Positions 1 to 9,526 of a stretch of 64,000 nt of DNA are shown here, piece by piece. Positions within the stretch are counted from its first letter, which is position 1. Every line of letters begins with the position of its first letter. Under the pieces are notes generated by a model. It was not told where the DNA came from, made no database searches, and saw only the letters and a program-made list of their open reading frames with translations. Source of the DNA: Variovorax paradoxus (GTDB taxonomy: Bacteria > Pseudomonadota > Gammaproteobacteria > Burkholderiales > Burkholderiaceae_C). The stretch is from NCBI RefSeq assembly GCF_000834655.1, contig NZ_JXQQ01000020.1, positions 62,001 to 126,000 of the forward strand. Direction: 5' to 3'. A program made the translations under genes and the position numbers.

Positions 1-1128
1 TTCGCCCAGCGTCGGCGGATGCAGGCGCACGCCCAGGCGATCGCCATCGAGCGTGATCGGGAACAGCGTCGTCTGCGCGATCTGCCCCGCGCGCTCGCCG
101 TCGGGAAGGCGGATGTCTGCAAGGCCGCCGGTGGCCTTCAGGTGCGGGTCGGCATACAGGTCCTCGGGCCGGGTGATCGGCGCGAACGGCAGGCCCCGTG
201 CCTCGAAGATCGCCGAGAGCTCCGCCGCCGAGCGGTCGGCGAGCCGCGCGCGCAGGTCGGCCAGCAGCGTGGGCCGCAGGCGCACGCGGTCGTTGTTGGT
301 GCGAAGGGCCGGGTCGGCCTTCAGGTCGTCGAAGCCGAGCGCGTCGCAGAACACCGTCCACTGCGCATCGCTCACGGCGGCCAGGAAGATCTGCTCGCCG
401 TCCTTCACGGTGAACACGTCGTACAGCGCCCAGGCCGAGATGCGCTCGGGCATCGGCGCCGCCGCCTGCCCCGTGATCGCGTACTGCAGCATGTGCTGGC
501 CGACCAGGAACACGTTGTTTTCGAACAGCGCCGACTGCACCTCCTGCCCCTTGCCGGTTTCCGCGCGCTGCATCAGCGCAGCGATGGCGCCGATGGCGCC
601 GAACATGCCGCCCATGATGTCGTTCACGCTCGTGCCCGCGCGCAGCGGGTCGCCCGGGCGCCCCGTCATGTAGGCCAGGCCGCCCATCATCTGCACCACC
701 TCGTCGAGCGCGGTGCGGTGCTCGTAGGGCCCCGGCAGGAAGCCGGTGTGGTTCACGTACACGAGGCGCGGATTGAGCTTGCCGAGCGCGGCGTAGCCCA
801 GCCCGTACTTGTCCATCGTGCCGGGCCTGAAGTTCTGCGCCACCACGTCGGCCGTGGCGCACAGGCGCAGCGCCGCCTCCAGCCCCTGCGGGTTGCGCAG
901 GTCGAGCGCGATGCTCTTCTTGTTGCGGTTGAACATCGGGAAGAAGCCCGCGCCCGCGCCCAGCAAGTGCCGCGTGCGGTCGCCGTCGATCGGCTCGACC
1001 TTGATGACTTCCGCGCCCAGGTCGGCCAGCACCATGCCGCAGGTCGGCCCCATCACCATGTGCGTGAACTCGACCACGCGGATGCCCGCGAGCGGCAGGC
1101 GTTTCGGCTCGGCAGACGCGGCGCTCAT
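1..1128 (-). CDS. CaiB/BaiF family (class III) CoA-transferase, 3' end cut by window
   Basis: Moves coenzyme A between carboxylic acids in the cytoplasm; the substrate is not readable from sequence. The 376 visible residues follow the family closely: an N-terminal GIRVVEFTHMVMGP stretch near residue 15, the NRNKKSIALDL segment near 67, and an Asp at about 170 (GTSVND) where the family carries its catalytic Asp. The reading frame is open to base 1, so the C-terminus lies outside the window. The ATG overlaps the TGA of the upstream HMG-CoA-lyase-like gene (ATGA), so the two are probably translationally coupled. The pairing suggests an acyl-CoA such as HMG-CoA or a C5 analogue is made here and cleaved by the neighbour; that is inference. 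Confidence 0.9.
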   Translation of the reverse strand, partial: MSAASAEPKRLPLAGIRVVEFTHMVMGPTCGMVLADLGAEVIKVEPIDGDRTRHLLGAGAGFFPMFNRNKKSIALDLRNPQGLEAALRLCATADVVAQNFRPGTMDKYGLGYAALGKLNPRLVYVNHTGFLPGPYEHRTALDEVVQMMGGLAYMTGRPGDPLRAGTSVNDIMGGMFGAIGAIAALMQRAETGKGQEVQSALFENNVFLVGQHMLQYAITGQAAAPMPERISAWALYDVFTVKDGEQIFLAAVSDAQWTVFCDALGFDDLKADPALRTNNDRVRLRPTLLADLRARLADRSAAELSAIFEARGLPFAPITRPEDLYADPHLKATGGLADIRLPDGERAGQIAQTTLFPITLDGDRLGVRLHPPTLGE

Positions 1129-2090
1129 GCGGCCACCCCTTCGGCCGCTGCGGCCGCTGCGGCCGGCGCAAAGGTCTTCGGGAACCCCGCCCGCCACACC
1201 GTGCCCTGCAGCGTCTCGCCGTCGAGCCAGCCGGCCACGCGCTTGCGCAGGTCGAGCAGTTTCGTCAGATCGACACCGGTCGCAACGCCCATGCTTTCCA
1301 GCATGAAGACGAGGTCTTCGGTGTCGACGTTGCCGCTCGCGCCCGGCGCGTGCGGACAGCCGCCGATGCCGGCCAGGCACGCGTCGAAGCGCGTGATGCC
1401 GACCTCCAGCGCCGCATAGGCATTGGCGAGCCCGAGGCCGCGCGTGTCGTGGAAATGGCCGCACCAGAGGCGGTCGCCCGCGATGCGCAGCGCGCGCTCG
1501 AACAGGCTGCGCACCATCGCCGGATCGGCATAGCCCACCGTGTCGGCCAGGCTCACGCGATCGGCGCCCGCGTCGAGCAGCGCCTGCATCAGGCGCAGCA
1601 CCTCGTCGGGTTCGACGCGGCCCTGGATCGTGCAGCCGAACGCGGTGCCGACGCCGCCGTCGATCAGCGTCCTGGAGCCCGCCGCATCGCGCGCGGCGCG
1701 CATGCGGCCGACCTCGGCGACCACCTCGTCGGGTGTCTTGCGCAGGTTGGCGAGGCTGTGCGCGTGGCTCGCCGAGAGCGGCACCATCATCAGGTCGGCC
1801 TCGCCCGCGATGGCGCGCTCGGCGCCCTTGAGGTTGGGCACGAGGACCGAGGCGAAAAGCCCCGGCAGCGTCTTGGCATAAGCCAGCAATTCGGCCGTGT
1901 CGGCCAGTTGCGGCAGCAGGTGCGCCGGCACGAACGAGCCGACTTCGATCTCTCGCTGCCCGGCCGCGTACGCGTCGCGGATCCATTCGAGCTTGCGTGC
2001 GGTTGGCAGGACGCGGGCGATGCTCTGGAGCCCGTCGCGCAGCCCCACTTCGCGAACGACCGCGCGGGGCGGCAGGAAGGCGTGAATCAA
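1125..2090 (-). CDS. Hydroxymethylglutaryl-CoA lyase-like enzyme
   Basis: A TIM-barrel lyase of the HMGL/isopropylmalate synthase family that would cleave a 3-hydroxy-3-methylacyl-CoA into acetyl-CoA or pyruvate plus a ketoacid. Visible motifs are RDGLQ at about 18-22, the metal-binding HFH at about 212-214 and the active-site loop GGCPHAPG at about 243-250. Length (321 residues) fits the family. I chose the TTG start at 2090 because GGAG lies 8 bases upstream and family similarity begins at once (IHAFLPPRAVVREVGLRDG); the frame stays open further upstream but that part is not protein-like. The C-terminus is an alanine-rich tail. First gene of a two-gene operon with the CoA-transferase, and probably controlled by the divergent LysR gene. 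Confidence 0.88.
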   Translation of the reverse strand: MIHAFLPPRAVVREVGLRDGLQSIARVLPTARKLEWIRDAYAAGQREIEVGSFVPAHLLPQLADTAELLAYAKTLPGLFASVLVPNLKGAERAIAGEADLMMVPLSASHAHSLANLRKTPDEVVAEVGRMRAARDAAGSRTLIDGGVGTAFGCTIQGRVEPDEVLRLMQALLDAGADRVSLADTVGYADPAMVRSLFERALRIAGDRLWCGHFHDTRGLGLANAYAALEVGITRFDACLAGIGGCPHAPGASGNVDTEDLVFMLESMGVATGVDLTKLLDLRKRVAGWLDGETLQGTVWRAGFPKTFAPAAAAAAAEGVAA

Positions 2091-2156
2091 GTCTTTGTCT
2101 CCGTCGTGAGTGGTACGCGTCGATGTTAGAAGTTCCGATTCGGTCTTGAAGGTACA

Positions 2157-2181
2157 TTTTGGAAGCCATCTGCTTCCAGAA
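2157..2181. promoter_or_regulatory. Inverted repeat in the LysR/HMG-CoA lyase divergent promoter
   Basis: The arms TGGAAGC (2160-2166) and GCTTCCA (2172-2178) are perfect with a 5-base spacer, and extend to 9 of 10 matching bases with the outer T-rich and A-rich flanks. The site ends 10 bases before the LysR ATG, where an autoregulatory LysR site would be expected. Assignment as an operator is inference. Confidence 0.45.
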
Positions 2182-2190
2182 CGGAACATC

Positions 2191-3108
2191 ATGAGAGACC
2201 TCGACCTCACCACGCTGCGCCTGTTCGTCGCCGTCTGCGAAACGCGCAGCATCGCCCGCGCCGGCGAAGAGGCCAGCATCGTCGGCTCGGCGATCAGCAA
2301 GCGCCTCGCGCAGCTCGAAGACACCGTCGGCACGCCGCTCCTGCTGCGCAAGCGCCGGGGCGTGGTGCCCACGCCGGCCGGCGAAACCCTGCTCGAACAC
2401 GCCCGCGCCATGCTCGGCAGCGCCCACCGCATCGAGCGCGACATGGCCGCCTATGCCGGCGGGGCGCGCGGGCACGTGCGCATCCTGGCTTCGGCGTCGG
2501 TCATGGCCGAATCGCTGGCAGAGGACGTGGCCGGCTTCCTGCAGCACCCGGCGCACCGCAACATCCGGGTCGACATGGAAGAGCGCGTGAGCCCCGAGAT
2601 CGTCCGGGGCATCCGCGAAGGCAGCGCGTCCATCGGCCTGTGCTGGGACGCGGCCGACCTCGAAGGGCTGGAGCGGCGCGACTACCGCTCGGACCACCTG
2701 GCGATCGTCGCGCACCCGTCGCACGCCGTGGCCCGCCACGACGCGGTGCGCTTCGAAGACGTGCTCGACCACGAATTCGTCGGCATGCCCGCGCTGAGCG
2801 CCGTGCAGCTGATGCTCGCGCGCGAGGCCGCCGTTGCCGGCAAGCCGCTCGTCTACCGGGTGCTGGTGTCCAACTTCGATGCGGCGCTGCGCGTGGTGCG
2901 CGCGGGGCTTGCGATCAGTGTGGTGCCGGCGGAAGTCGCGCGGCCGTTCACCGAGGCCTTCGGGCTGCGCCTGATGCCGCTCACGGACGACTGGGCGCGC
3001 CGGCGGTTTGCGATCTGCTTTCGCAGCGAGGCGACGCTGTCGCCCTCGGCCCAGCTCCTGATCGCGCACCTCGAGCGCTGCGCCACGAGCAGGGGAGAGA
3101 ACGCCTGA
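2191..3108 (+). CDS. LysR-family transcriptional regulator
   Basis: 305 residues with the standard layout: an N-terminal winged helix-turn-helix (LTTLRLFVAVCETRSIARA, then SAISKRLAQLE) followed by a periplasmic-binding-protein-like effector domain. The ATG at 2191 gives the canonical MRDLDL start; the open frame upstream has no similarity to the family. It diverges from the HMG-CoA-lyase/CoA-transferase operon, the usual arrangement for a LysR regulator and its target. The downstream metallo-hydrolase is on the same strand about 120 bases away and may also be under its control. The effector cannot be predicted. Confidence 0.92.
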   Translation: MRDLDLTTLRLFVAVCETRSIARAGEEASIVGSAISKRLAQLEDTVGTPLLLRKRRGVVPTPAGETLLEHARAMLGSAHRIERDMAAYAGGARGHVRILASASVMAESLAEDVAGFLQHPAHRNIRVDMEERVSPEIVRGIREGSASIGLCWDAADLEGLERRDYRSDHLAIVAHPSHAVARHDAVRFEDVLDHEFVGMPALSAVQLMLAREAAVAGKPLVYRVLVSNFDAALRVVRAGLAISVVPAEVARPFTEAFGLRLMPLTDDWARRRFAICFRSEATLSPSAQLLIAHLERCATSRGENA

Positions 3109-3226
3109 TTCGTCCGATAACAGAAACGATCCATTGCGGCAGCGGTGGTTTTTGTTTCGTTTCCAGCAACCTAGCATTCGGTCTGTTCACGCTGTCACCT
3201 CATCCAATCGACCGAAAGACACCGCC

Positions 3227-4144
3227 ATGTTCCGCAGAGCCCTCCTTTCCACCGCCGCCCTGTCCGCCCTTTCCGCCACGCTCGCCTTCGCTCCGCTGGC
3301 CGCCCAGGCCGCCGGCGCCGCCGAGCCACTGAAGCTCGACGTCTACAACCCCGGCGCCAGGTCGATGTTCCCGGTGTCGTCCGAACTCATCACCGGCCAG
3401 ACCGATGCCGTGCTGATCGACGCGCAGTTCCAGCGCAACGATGCCCAGGCGCTGGTCGAGAAGATCAAGGCCAGCGGCAAGAAGCTCACCACCGTCTACA
3501 TCAGCCACAGCGACCCCGACTTCTACTTCGGCCTCGACGTGATCCAGGCCGCCTTCCCCGACGCGAAGATCGTCGCCACGCCGCAGACCGTGGCCGCGAT
3601 CCAGGCCTCCAAGGACGGCAAGCTCGCGCACTGGGGCCCGATCCTCAAGGACAACGCGCCCAAGGCAGTGGTCGTTCCCGAGCCGCTCGTGGGCGACAGC
3701 CTGACGCTCGAAGGCCGCAAGATCCGGATCGTCGGGCTCGACGGCCCCACGCCCGACCGCACCTTCGCGTGGATTCCGTCGCTGAAGGCGGTGGCCGGCG
3801 GCATCCCCGTGTGGGCCAACGCCCATGTATGGATGGCCGATACGCAAACGCCCGGCTCCCGCCGCGACTGGGCGAGGACGCTGGGCCGCATCGAAGCACT
3901 GCACCCCAAGACCGTGGTGCCCGGCCACTACCTGCCGAACGCCGATGGCAGCGCGCCCCACTCGCTCGCGGCAGTGAAGTTCACGCGCGGCTACCTGCAG
4001 GCTTTCGAGACCGAGGCGAAGAAGGCCAAGGACTCGGCCGCGCTCGTCGCCGCGATGAAGAAGCGCTACCCGACGCTGGAAGGCGCCTCGTCGCTGGAGC
4101 TCGGTGCCAAGGTCATCAAGGGAGAAATGAAATGGCCGCAGTGA
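3227..4144 (+). CDS. Exported metallo-beta-lactamase-fold hydrolase
   Basis: 305 residues. An N-terminal signal peptide (hydrophobic residues 5-30, ending LAAQAAGA) indicates export to the periplasm. The MBL-fold core follows: TVYISHSDPDFYFG at about 89-102 sits where the family has HxHxDH, and VVPGHYLP near the C-terminus supplies another metal His. The first motif is altered (His94, Asp96, Asp98), so the metal site differs from classical lactamases and glyoxalases; the substrate is unknown. The gene overlaps the next one by 13 bases, implying a linked function with the thioredoxin-fold protein. Confidence 0.85.
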   Translation: MFRRALLSTAALSALSATLAFAPLAAQAAGAAEPLKLDVYNPGARSMFPVSSELITGQTDAVLIDAQFQRNDAQALVEKIKASGKKLTTVYISHSDPDFYFGLDVIQAAFPDAKIVATPQTVAAIQASKDGKLAHWGPILKDNAPKAVVVPEPLVGDSLTLEGRKIRIVGLDGPTPDRTFAWIPSLKAVAGGIPVWANAHVWMADTQTPGSRRDWARTLGRIEALHPKTVVPGHYLPNADGSAPHSLAAVKFTRGYLQAFETEAKKAKDSAALVAAMKKRYPTLEGASSLELGAKVIKGEMKWPQ

Positions 4145-4863
4145 ACGACACAGCCGAGACCGCCGAGACCGCCACGCTGCACTACATCTTCGATCCGATG
4201 TGCGGCTGGTGCTACGCCGCCGCGCCGCTGGTCGATGCGGCACGCAGCGTTCCGGGCCTGAAGGTCGAGTTCCACGGCGGCGGCATGATGACCGGCGCGA
4301 ACCGGCGTGCCATGTCCCCGCAGTGGCGCGAATACGTGATGCCGCACGACCGGCGCATCGCCGACCTCACAGGCCAGCCGTTCGGCGAGGCCTACTTCGA
4401 AGGACTGCTGCGGGACACGGGTGCGGTGATGGACTCCGAACCGCCGACCACCGCGGTCCTCGCGGCCGAGGCGCTGCGCGACGGCGGCGGGCTCGACATG
4501 ATCCATCGCCTGCAGCACGCCCACTACGTCGAAGGCCGGCGCATCGCCGATGCGGACGTGCTCGCCGCAGTGGCCGCCGAACTCGGCTTCGACACAGCGG
4601 CTTTCGTATCGGCCTTCGCGCGCCTCTCTGGCGAAGCGACCTCGCAGCACATTGCAGCGAGCCGGCAGTTCCTGCAACGCGCGGGCGGCCAGGGCTTTCC
4701 GACCTTCGTGCTGACGCAACCCGACGGCGTCGCAGGCCGCATCGACATCGGCCCCTGGCTCGGCCGCGCGGTCGAATGGAAGGCGCAGCTCGCCACGCCG
4801 GCCGCGCCGCCGCGATCCGAAGCACCGCCCGCCGTGTGTGGGCCCGACGGCTGCGCGATCTAG
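4132..4863 (+). CDS. DsbA-family (thioredoxin-fold) oxidoreductase
   Basis: 243 residues. The CxxC active site is visible at Cys24-Cys27 (FDPMCGWCY), followed by a helical insertion typical of the DsbA/FrnE group and a cis-Pro region (GFPTFVL) near residue 188. No signal peptide is seen, so it probably acts in the cytoplasm, unlike true DsbA. Two more cysteines lie at the extreme C-terminus (VCGPDGCAI) and may form a second redox pair. A strong ribosome site (GGGAGAA) precedes the ATG and lies inside the end of the preceding hydrolase gene. The stop codon overlaps the stop of the convergent monooxygenase gene. Confidence 0.85.
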   Translation: MAAVNDTAETAETATLHYIFDPMCGWCYAAAPLVDAARSVPGLKVEFHGGGMMTGANRRAMSPQWREYVMPHDRRIADLTGQPFGEAYFEGLLRDTGAVMDSEPPTTAVLAAEALRDGGGLDMIHRLQHAHYVEGRRIADADVLAAVAAELGFDTAAFVSAFARLSGEATSQHIAASRQFLQRAGGQGFPTFVLTQPDGVAGRIDIGPWLGRAVEWKAQLATPAAPPRSEAPPAVCGPDGCAI

Positions 4864-5129
4864 GCGACTTTCTCCAGGAAGACCAGCCGGATCGGCGCAT
4901 CCAGCAACTCGTCGACCCGCTTCTCGAACGCCTGGAAGTACGGCGTGGCGAAGTGCGCGTCCAGCGCTGCCTGGTCCCTGAACGACTCGCGCATGTAGAA
5001 GCTCCCGGGCTCGTCGCGCAGTTCGAACAAGGTGTAGTCGAGGCAGCCGGGCTCCTCCCGCGTGGAGGGCACCAGTGCGCTCAAGGCGGCGCGAAGCGCA
5101 TCGCGCTGGCCGGCCTTGGCCTTCAGCAC
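4860..5129 (-). CDS. Antibiotic-biosynthesis-monooxygenase (ABM) domain protein, possible 5' frameshift
   Basis: A small ferredoxin-like dimeric alpha/beta-barrel protein of the ABM/quinol monooxygenase family. Core motifs are EEPGCLDYTLFE and SFYMRESFRDQAALDAHF. The frame given begins at GTG (5129), which has no ribosome site. A well-placed ATG with AGGAA before it at 5158 reads MSTPP in another frame, and would join this frame as MSTPPLISIAVLKAKAG if the C-run (plus strand G6 at 5146-5151) had one more base. Either the gene starts at a weak internal codon or the homopolymer carries a real or sequencing frameshift. Stands alone and convergent with the DsbA-like gene. Confidence 0.7.
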   Translation of the reverse strand: MLKAKAGQRDALRAALSALVPSTREEPGCLDYTLFELRDEPGSFYMRESFRDQAALDAHFATPYFQAFEKRVDELLDAPIRLVFLEKVA

Positions 5130-5301
5130 GGCGATGCTGATCAGAGGGGGGTGCTCATGTATTCATTTCCTGCGGCATGAAGTTCGGATTCCCGCAGTTT
5201 CCGGTGACAGCACCGTTTGAAAAAGGCCCTCGATCCGGAAACACTTTCAATCGGACCTTGAAGATCACCCTCTCAGAAGAGTGCCCGTGCGATGGCGTGC
5301 G

Positions 5302-7002
5302 CTATCTGCTGCACTGGAAGCTCGCCGCCTGCGAGGCATCCCCGCTCACATAGCGCGGCCACAGCGGCCACTCGCACAGCGGGCGTGCGCGGGTGGTCTT
5401 GAACGGCGGCTGCACTTCCTGCTCGAGCAGTTGCAGCCCGGCCGGCGCACGGCCGCGCTCGACCCAGTCGGCCAGCGCGCCGAGCATGTCGACATTGGCG
5501 GGCGCGCCGCTGCCCACATGGTCCACGCCGGGCGCGGTGTAGAGGCGCATGAAACGGTCCACGTTGTCGCGCCCCATGCGCGCCACCACCGCCTCGTAGT
5601 AGCGGATGCCGGCGAACGGGCTCTGCGCGTAGTCGGCCATGTGCTCCAGCATCAGCAGCTTGCCGCCGCGCGCGTTGAAGGCGGCGAGGTCGGGGTTGGT
5701 CGAGTCCATCAGCTGCGACACGGTGGCGATGCGCGCGGCGAAGTCTTCGGCGCGGTAGTTGCGCACGTCGAGCGATGGATTGCGTGCGTAGAAATACTGC
5801 AGAGCGCCACTGCCGTAGAACCATGCGATGCCGTTGCTCGGCTGCGGCGGCACGGTCGGTGCGGCGGTGCCGGTCCACCACGCGTTCCAGCCGCCCATCG
5901 AGGCGAAGGCCGGCGTGCCTTCGCCGCCGATGCCCCAGCCCGGATATTCGGTGACACCGTGGGCCAGCGGCACCGGCGCGCGCCACGGCGAGCGCAGCGT
6001 GCGCACGGCCTGCACCTGCGCATCGTTGAGGCAGTTGTCGCCGCTCGTGCCCGCTGCGCAGCGCAGGCTGGCCGGATCGAAGCGCTGCAGGCACGCCACC
6101 GGGTTCGACACGATGCGGTCCGCCACGCCGTCCGCGGCATCGCACGACGCGAGCACCGCGTTGTGCACTAATTGCACCTGCGCGGGCCTGAGCCACCCTT
6201 CGCCGAAGGTCGCGATGCCGTTGCGCGTGCCGGCATGTTGCAGGCCGGTCCAGTTGATCACCGGCACGCGGCTGAAGATGCCGTCGAAGTCCTGCGGATA
6301 GCGCTGCGCCATCGTGAGCGCCTCGCGCCCGCCCTCGGAGCTGCCCATGAAGTAGAGCTTCTGCGGGGCCTGCCCGTAGGCGCGCTGCATCAGCGCCACC
6401 GCCACGTCGCGCACCTTCTTGTACGAGGCGTGCGCGAAGTTCACGAGCGCCTCGTCATTGAGCGCGAAGGACTGCGGCGGCTGGCCCTGCACGTTCTGGT
6501 GGCCGGAGTCGGTGCCGTAGGTCACGTAGCCCTGCGCGAGCGGCGTCGGCTGGTCGAAGCGGCCCGCCGGCACCAGCGAAAGGCCCGTGATGAGCACGCC
6601 GTTGAAGCCACCGCCGCCGTACTGCACGCTGCGCCCGTTCCACGCGAGCGGCAGGTTGACCTGGAACAGGATCGGCGGCGCGCTCGCATCGAGCGGCGCG
6701 ATGCGCCCGAGCACCTTGCAGTGCGCGGGCGTCACCGGCGTGATGCGCGCCGCGGGGCTGGGCCCGCGTTCGGCGACCGCCAGCGGGGACGCGGCAACGA
6801 GGGTCGCCGAGTCGATGGTCGCAGCGCCGCTCGGCAGGCCGATCGCAGCGGGTGCGATCGGCGCCACGAGGGCTGCGCAGGATGTCGCCGGGTCTCCGCC
6901 GAGCGTGAGCGCCCTCGGGCCGGTGGGGGTGCCGCACGCGGCGAGCAACGCGGCGGCCGCCAGCATGGCGCCCCCGCAAAACACTGTCTTCGGGATCGCC
7001 AT
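5302..7002 (-). CDS. Tannase/feruloyl esterase family lipoprotein
   Basis: 566 residues. A lipoprotein signal is visible (hydrophobic run ending LLAAC, Cys23), so it is probably anchored in the envelope. The alpha/beta-hydrolase nucleophile motif GSSEGG places the catalytic Ser at about 222, and the late GVDHVGSG supplies the catalytic His. Cysteine pairs typical of the tannase family are present. It would hydrolyse aromatic esters such as feruloyl or galloyl esters; the exact ester is not predictable. A strong ribosome site (AAGGAG) precedes the ATG. It lies 32 bases after livF on the same strand, so it is probably the last gene of the importer operon, which hints that the importer carries an aromatic acid rather than an amino acid. 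Confidence 0.9.
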   Translation of the reverse strand: MAIPKTVFCGGAMLAAAALLAACGTPTGPRALTLGGDPATSCAALVAPIAPAAIGLPSGAATIDSATLVAASPLAVAERGPSPAARITPVTPAHCKVLGRIAPLDASAPPILFQVNLPLAWNGRSVQYGGGGFNGVLITGLSLVPAGRFDQPTPLAQGYVTYGTDSGHQNVQGQPPQSFALNDEALVNFAHASYKKVRDVAVALMQRAYGQAPQKLYFMGSSEGGREALTMAQRYPQDFDGIFSRVPVINWTGLQHAGTRNGIATFGEGWLRPAQVQLVHNAVLASCDAADGVADRIVSNPVACLQRFDPASLRCAAGTSGDNCLNDAQVQAVRTLRSPWRAPVPLAHGVTEYPGWGIGGEGTPAFASMGGWNAWWTGTAAPTVPPQPSNGIAWFYGSGALQYFYARNPSLDVRNYRAEDFAARIATVSQLMDSTNPDLAAFNARGGKLLMLEHMADYAQSPFAGIRYYEAVVARMGRDNVDRFMRLYTAPGVDHVGSGAPANVDMLGALADWVERGRAPAGLQLLEQEVQPPFKTTRARPLCEWPLWPRYVSGDASQAASFQCSR

Positions 7003-7034
7003 CTGTCTGTCTCCTTCGTTGTTCGTGAGAGCCG

Positions 7035-7731
<697 letters not shown>

Positions 7732-7739
<8 letters not shown>

Positions 7740-8505
7740 GGGCGTTCTCTCCATGGCCCAGATAGACCTCTTTCACCTTCGGATCGTTGGCGATGGTCTC
7801 GGGGTCGCCCTCGGTCAGCAGAGTGCCGTTGACCAGCACCGTCATGCGGTCGGCGAAGCTGAACACCAAATCCATGTCGTGCTCGATCAGCAGCACCGAC
7901 ACATCGGCAGGCAGTGCGGCCACGGTCTGCAGCAGCTCTTCGCGCTCGCCGGCCGGCACGCCCGCCACGGGCTCGTCCAGCAGCAGCACGCGCGGCTCGC
8001 AGGCGAGCGCGATGGCGATCTCCAGCAGGCGGCGCTTGCCGTAGGCCATGAATTTCGTCTGCTGCTTCGCGACGTCCGCCAGGTGGAACTGCTCCAGCAG
8101 TTGCCCTGCCCGTTCGGCGATGCCCTTGGTGCCACCGAGCGGACGCCACCATTGCGCGGCGATGCCCTTGTGTTGCGACACCACGAGCGCCAGCGTCTCC
8201 AGCGGCGTCATCGAATCGAACAGCTGGTTGATCTGGAAGGTGCGCACCAGCCCGCGCGCCACGCGCTTGTGCGGCGCGAGCGTGGTGATGTCTTCGCCGA
8301 GCAGCGTGATGCGGCCTTCGGTCGGCGTGAGCACGCCGGTCAGCAGGTTGATCAGCGTGGTCTTGCCGGCGCCGTTCGGGCCGATGAGCGCGTGGCGTGC
8401 GCCGCGCTTCAGTTCCATCGTGACGTTGTTGGTGGCCGTGATGCCGCCGAAGCGCATCACCAGGCCTTGCGTCGAGAGCACGGTCTCTGTGGTGGCGGTG
8501 GTCAT
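7732..8505 (-). CDS. livG: Branched-chain amino acid-type ABC importer ATPase LivG
   Basis: 257 residues. Walker A GPNGAGKTT, the LivG hallmark VARGLVRTFQ, Walker B VLLLDEP and the H-loop LLIEHDMD are present. The signature region is poorly conserved: MAYGKRRLLEIA replaces the usual LSYGQQR form, and GVPAGE stands where LivG proteins commonly read GLNPxE. The ATG at 8505 overlaps the livM stop (ATGA), so the genes are translationally coupled. Partner of LivF in energising import. Confidence 0.93.
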
Positions 8506-9494
8506 GCCGCACCGCCCTTCTTCTTGCCGAACCAGGTCCACGGCTTGAGCAGTCGGTCGCGCCCCACGAGCACCAGCAGCACGAGGATGAGGCCGATCCA
8601 GAACATCCAGTACTGCGGCGTCACGGCCGAGAGCCAGTTCTGCAGCAGCTTGAAGACGATGGCGCCCGCCACGCCGCCATAGAGCCAGCCCACGCCGCCG
8701 ATCACCAGCATCAGCAGCACGTCGGCCGAGCGGTCGAAGGCCAGCACATCGAGCGAGGCGAAGCCGGTGGTCTGCGCGAGCAGCGCGCCCGCCGCACCCG
8801 CGATGCCGGCCGCCACGGTGTAGATGACCGCGAGGCGCGAGACCACCGGAATGCCGATGGCCATCGCACGCAAGCGGTTGTCGCGGATCGCCTTCAACGT
8901 CGCACCGAACGGCGAATGTACGAGCCGGCGCATCACCAGGAACAGCACCAGCATCACCGCGAGCGAATACCAGGCGGCCGTGCGGCCGTAGAGGTCGAAC
9001 TCGAAGAGCCCGAGTACCGGCCCCATGACCACGCCCTGCAGGCCATCGGCCCCGCCGGTGAGCCAGTCGAGCTTGTTGGCCAGCTCCAGCAGCAGCAGCG
9101 CGGTGCCCAGCGTGACCATGAGCCGCGTGAGGTCGCTGCCGCGCAGGATCGTCACGCTGGCCACGAGGCCGAGCAGCGCCGAGAGCACGGTCGCGAACAC
9201 CAGCCCGACGGTCGGGTCAGGCATCACGAGCTTGGCGAACAGCGCCGCGGCATACGCGCCGAAGCCGAAGAAGGCGGCATGCCCGAGCGAGACGATGCCG
9301 GTGTAGCCAAGGATCAGGTCGAGCGACATCGCGAACAGCGCGACGATGGCGATTTCGTTGACCAGCAGCGAATGCGAAGGCACCAGCAGCGGCAGCGCGA
9401 AGGCGACCGCCCAGACCACGAACTCCCAGGGCCGCCAGCGCGCGGTGCGCAGCAGGGCCGATTGGAACTCGGCCGATGTATCGAGGTTTCTCAT
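8502..9494 (-). CDS. livM: Branched-chain amino acid-type ABC importer permease LivM
   Basis: 330 residues of hydrophobic membrane protein with about eight to ten transmembrane segments. The conserved LivM segments LILGYTGIVSLGHAAFFGFGAY and GATLKAIRDNRLRAMAIG are recognisable; the latter is the coupling helix that contacts the ATPase. The N-terminus (about 30 residues) is polar and precedes the first membrane helix. A dispersed intergenic repeat separates it from livH upstream, while it is tightly coupled to livG downstream. Confidence 0.92.
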   Translation of the reverse strand: MRNLDTSAEFQSALLRTARWRPWEFVVWAVAFALPLLVPSHSLLVNEIAIVALFAMSLDLILGYTGIVSLGHAAFFGFGAYAAALFAKLVMPDPTVGLVFATVLSALLGLVASVTILRGSDLTRLMVTLGTALLLLELANKLDWLTGGADGLQGVVMGPVLGLFEFDLYGRTAAWYSLAVMLVLFLVMRRLVHSPFGATLKAIRDNRLRAMAIGIPVVSRLAVIYTVAAGIAGAAGALLAQTTGFASLDVLAFDRSADVLLMLVIGGVGWLYGGVAGAIVFKLLQNWLSAVTPQYWMFWIGLILVLLVLVGRDRLLKPWTWFGKKKGGAA

Positions 9495-9526
9495 TTCAGT
9501 TCCCGGTCCATGCGAGGAACGCCGCG

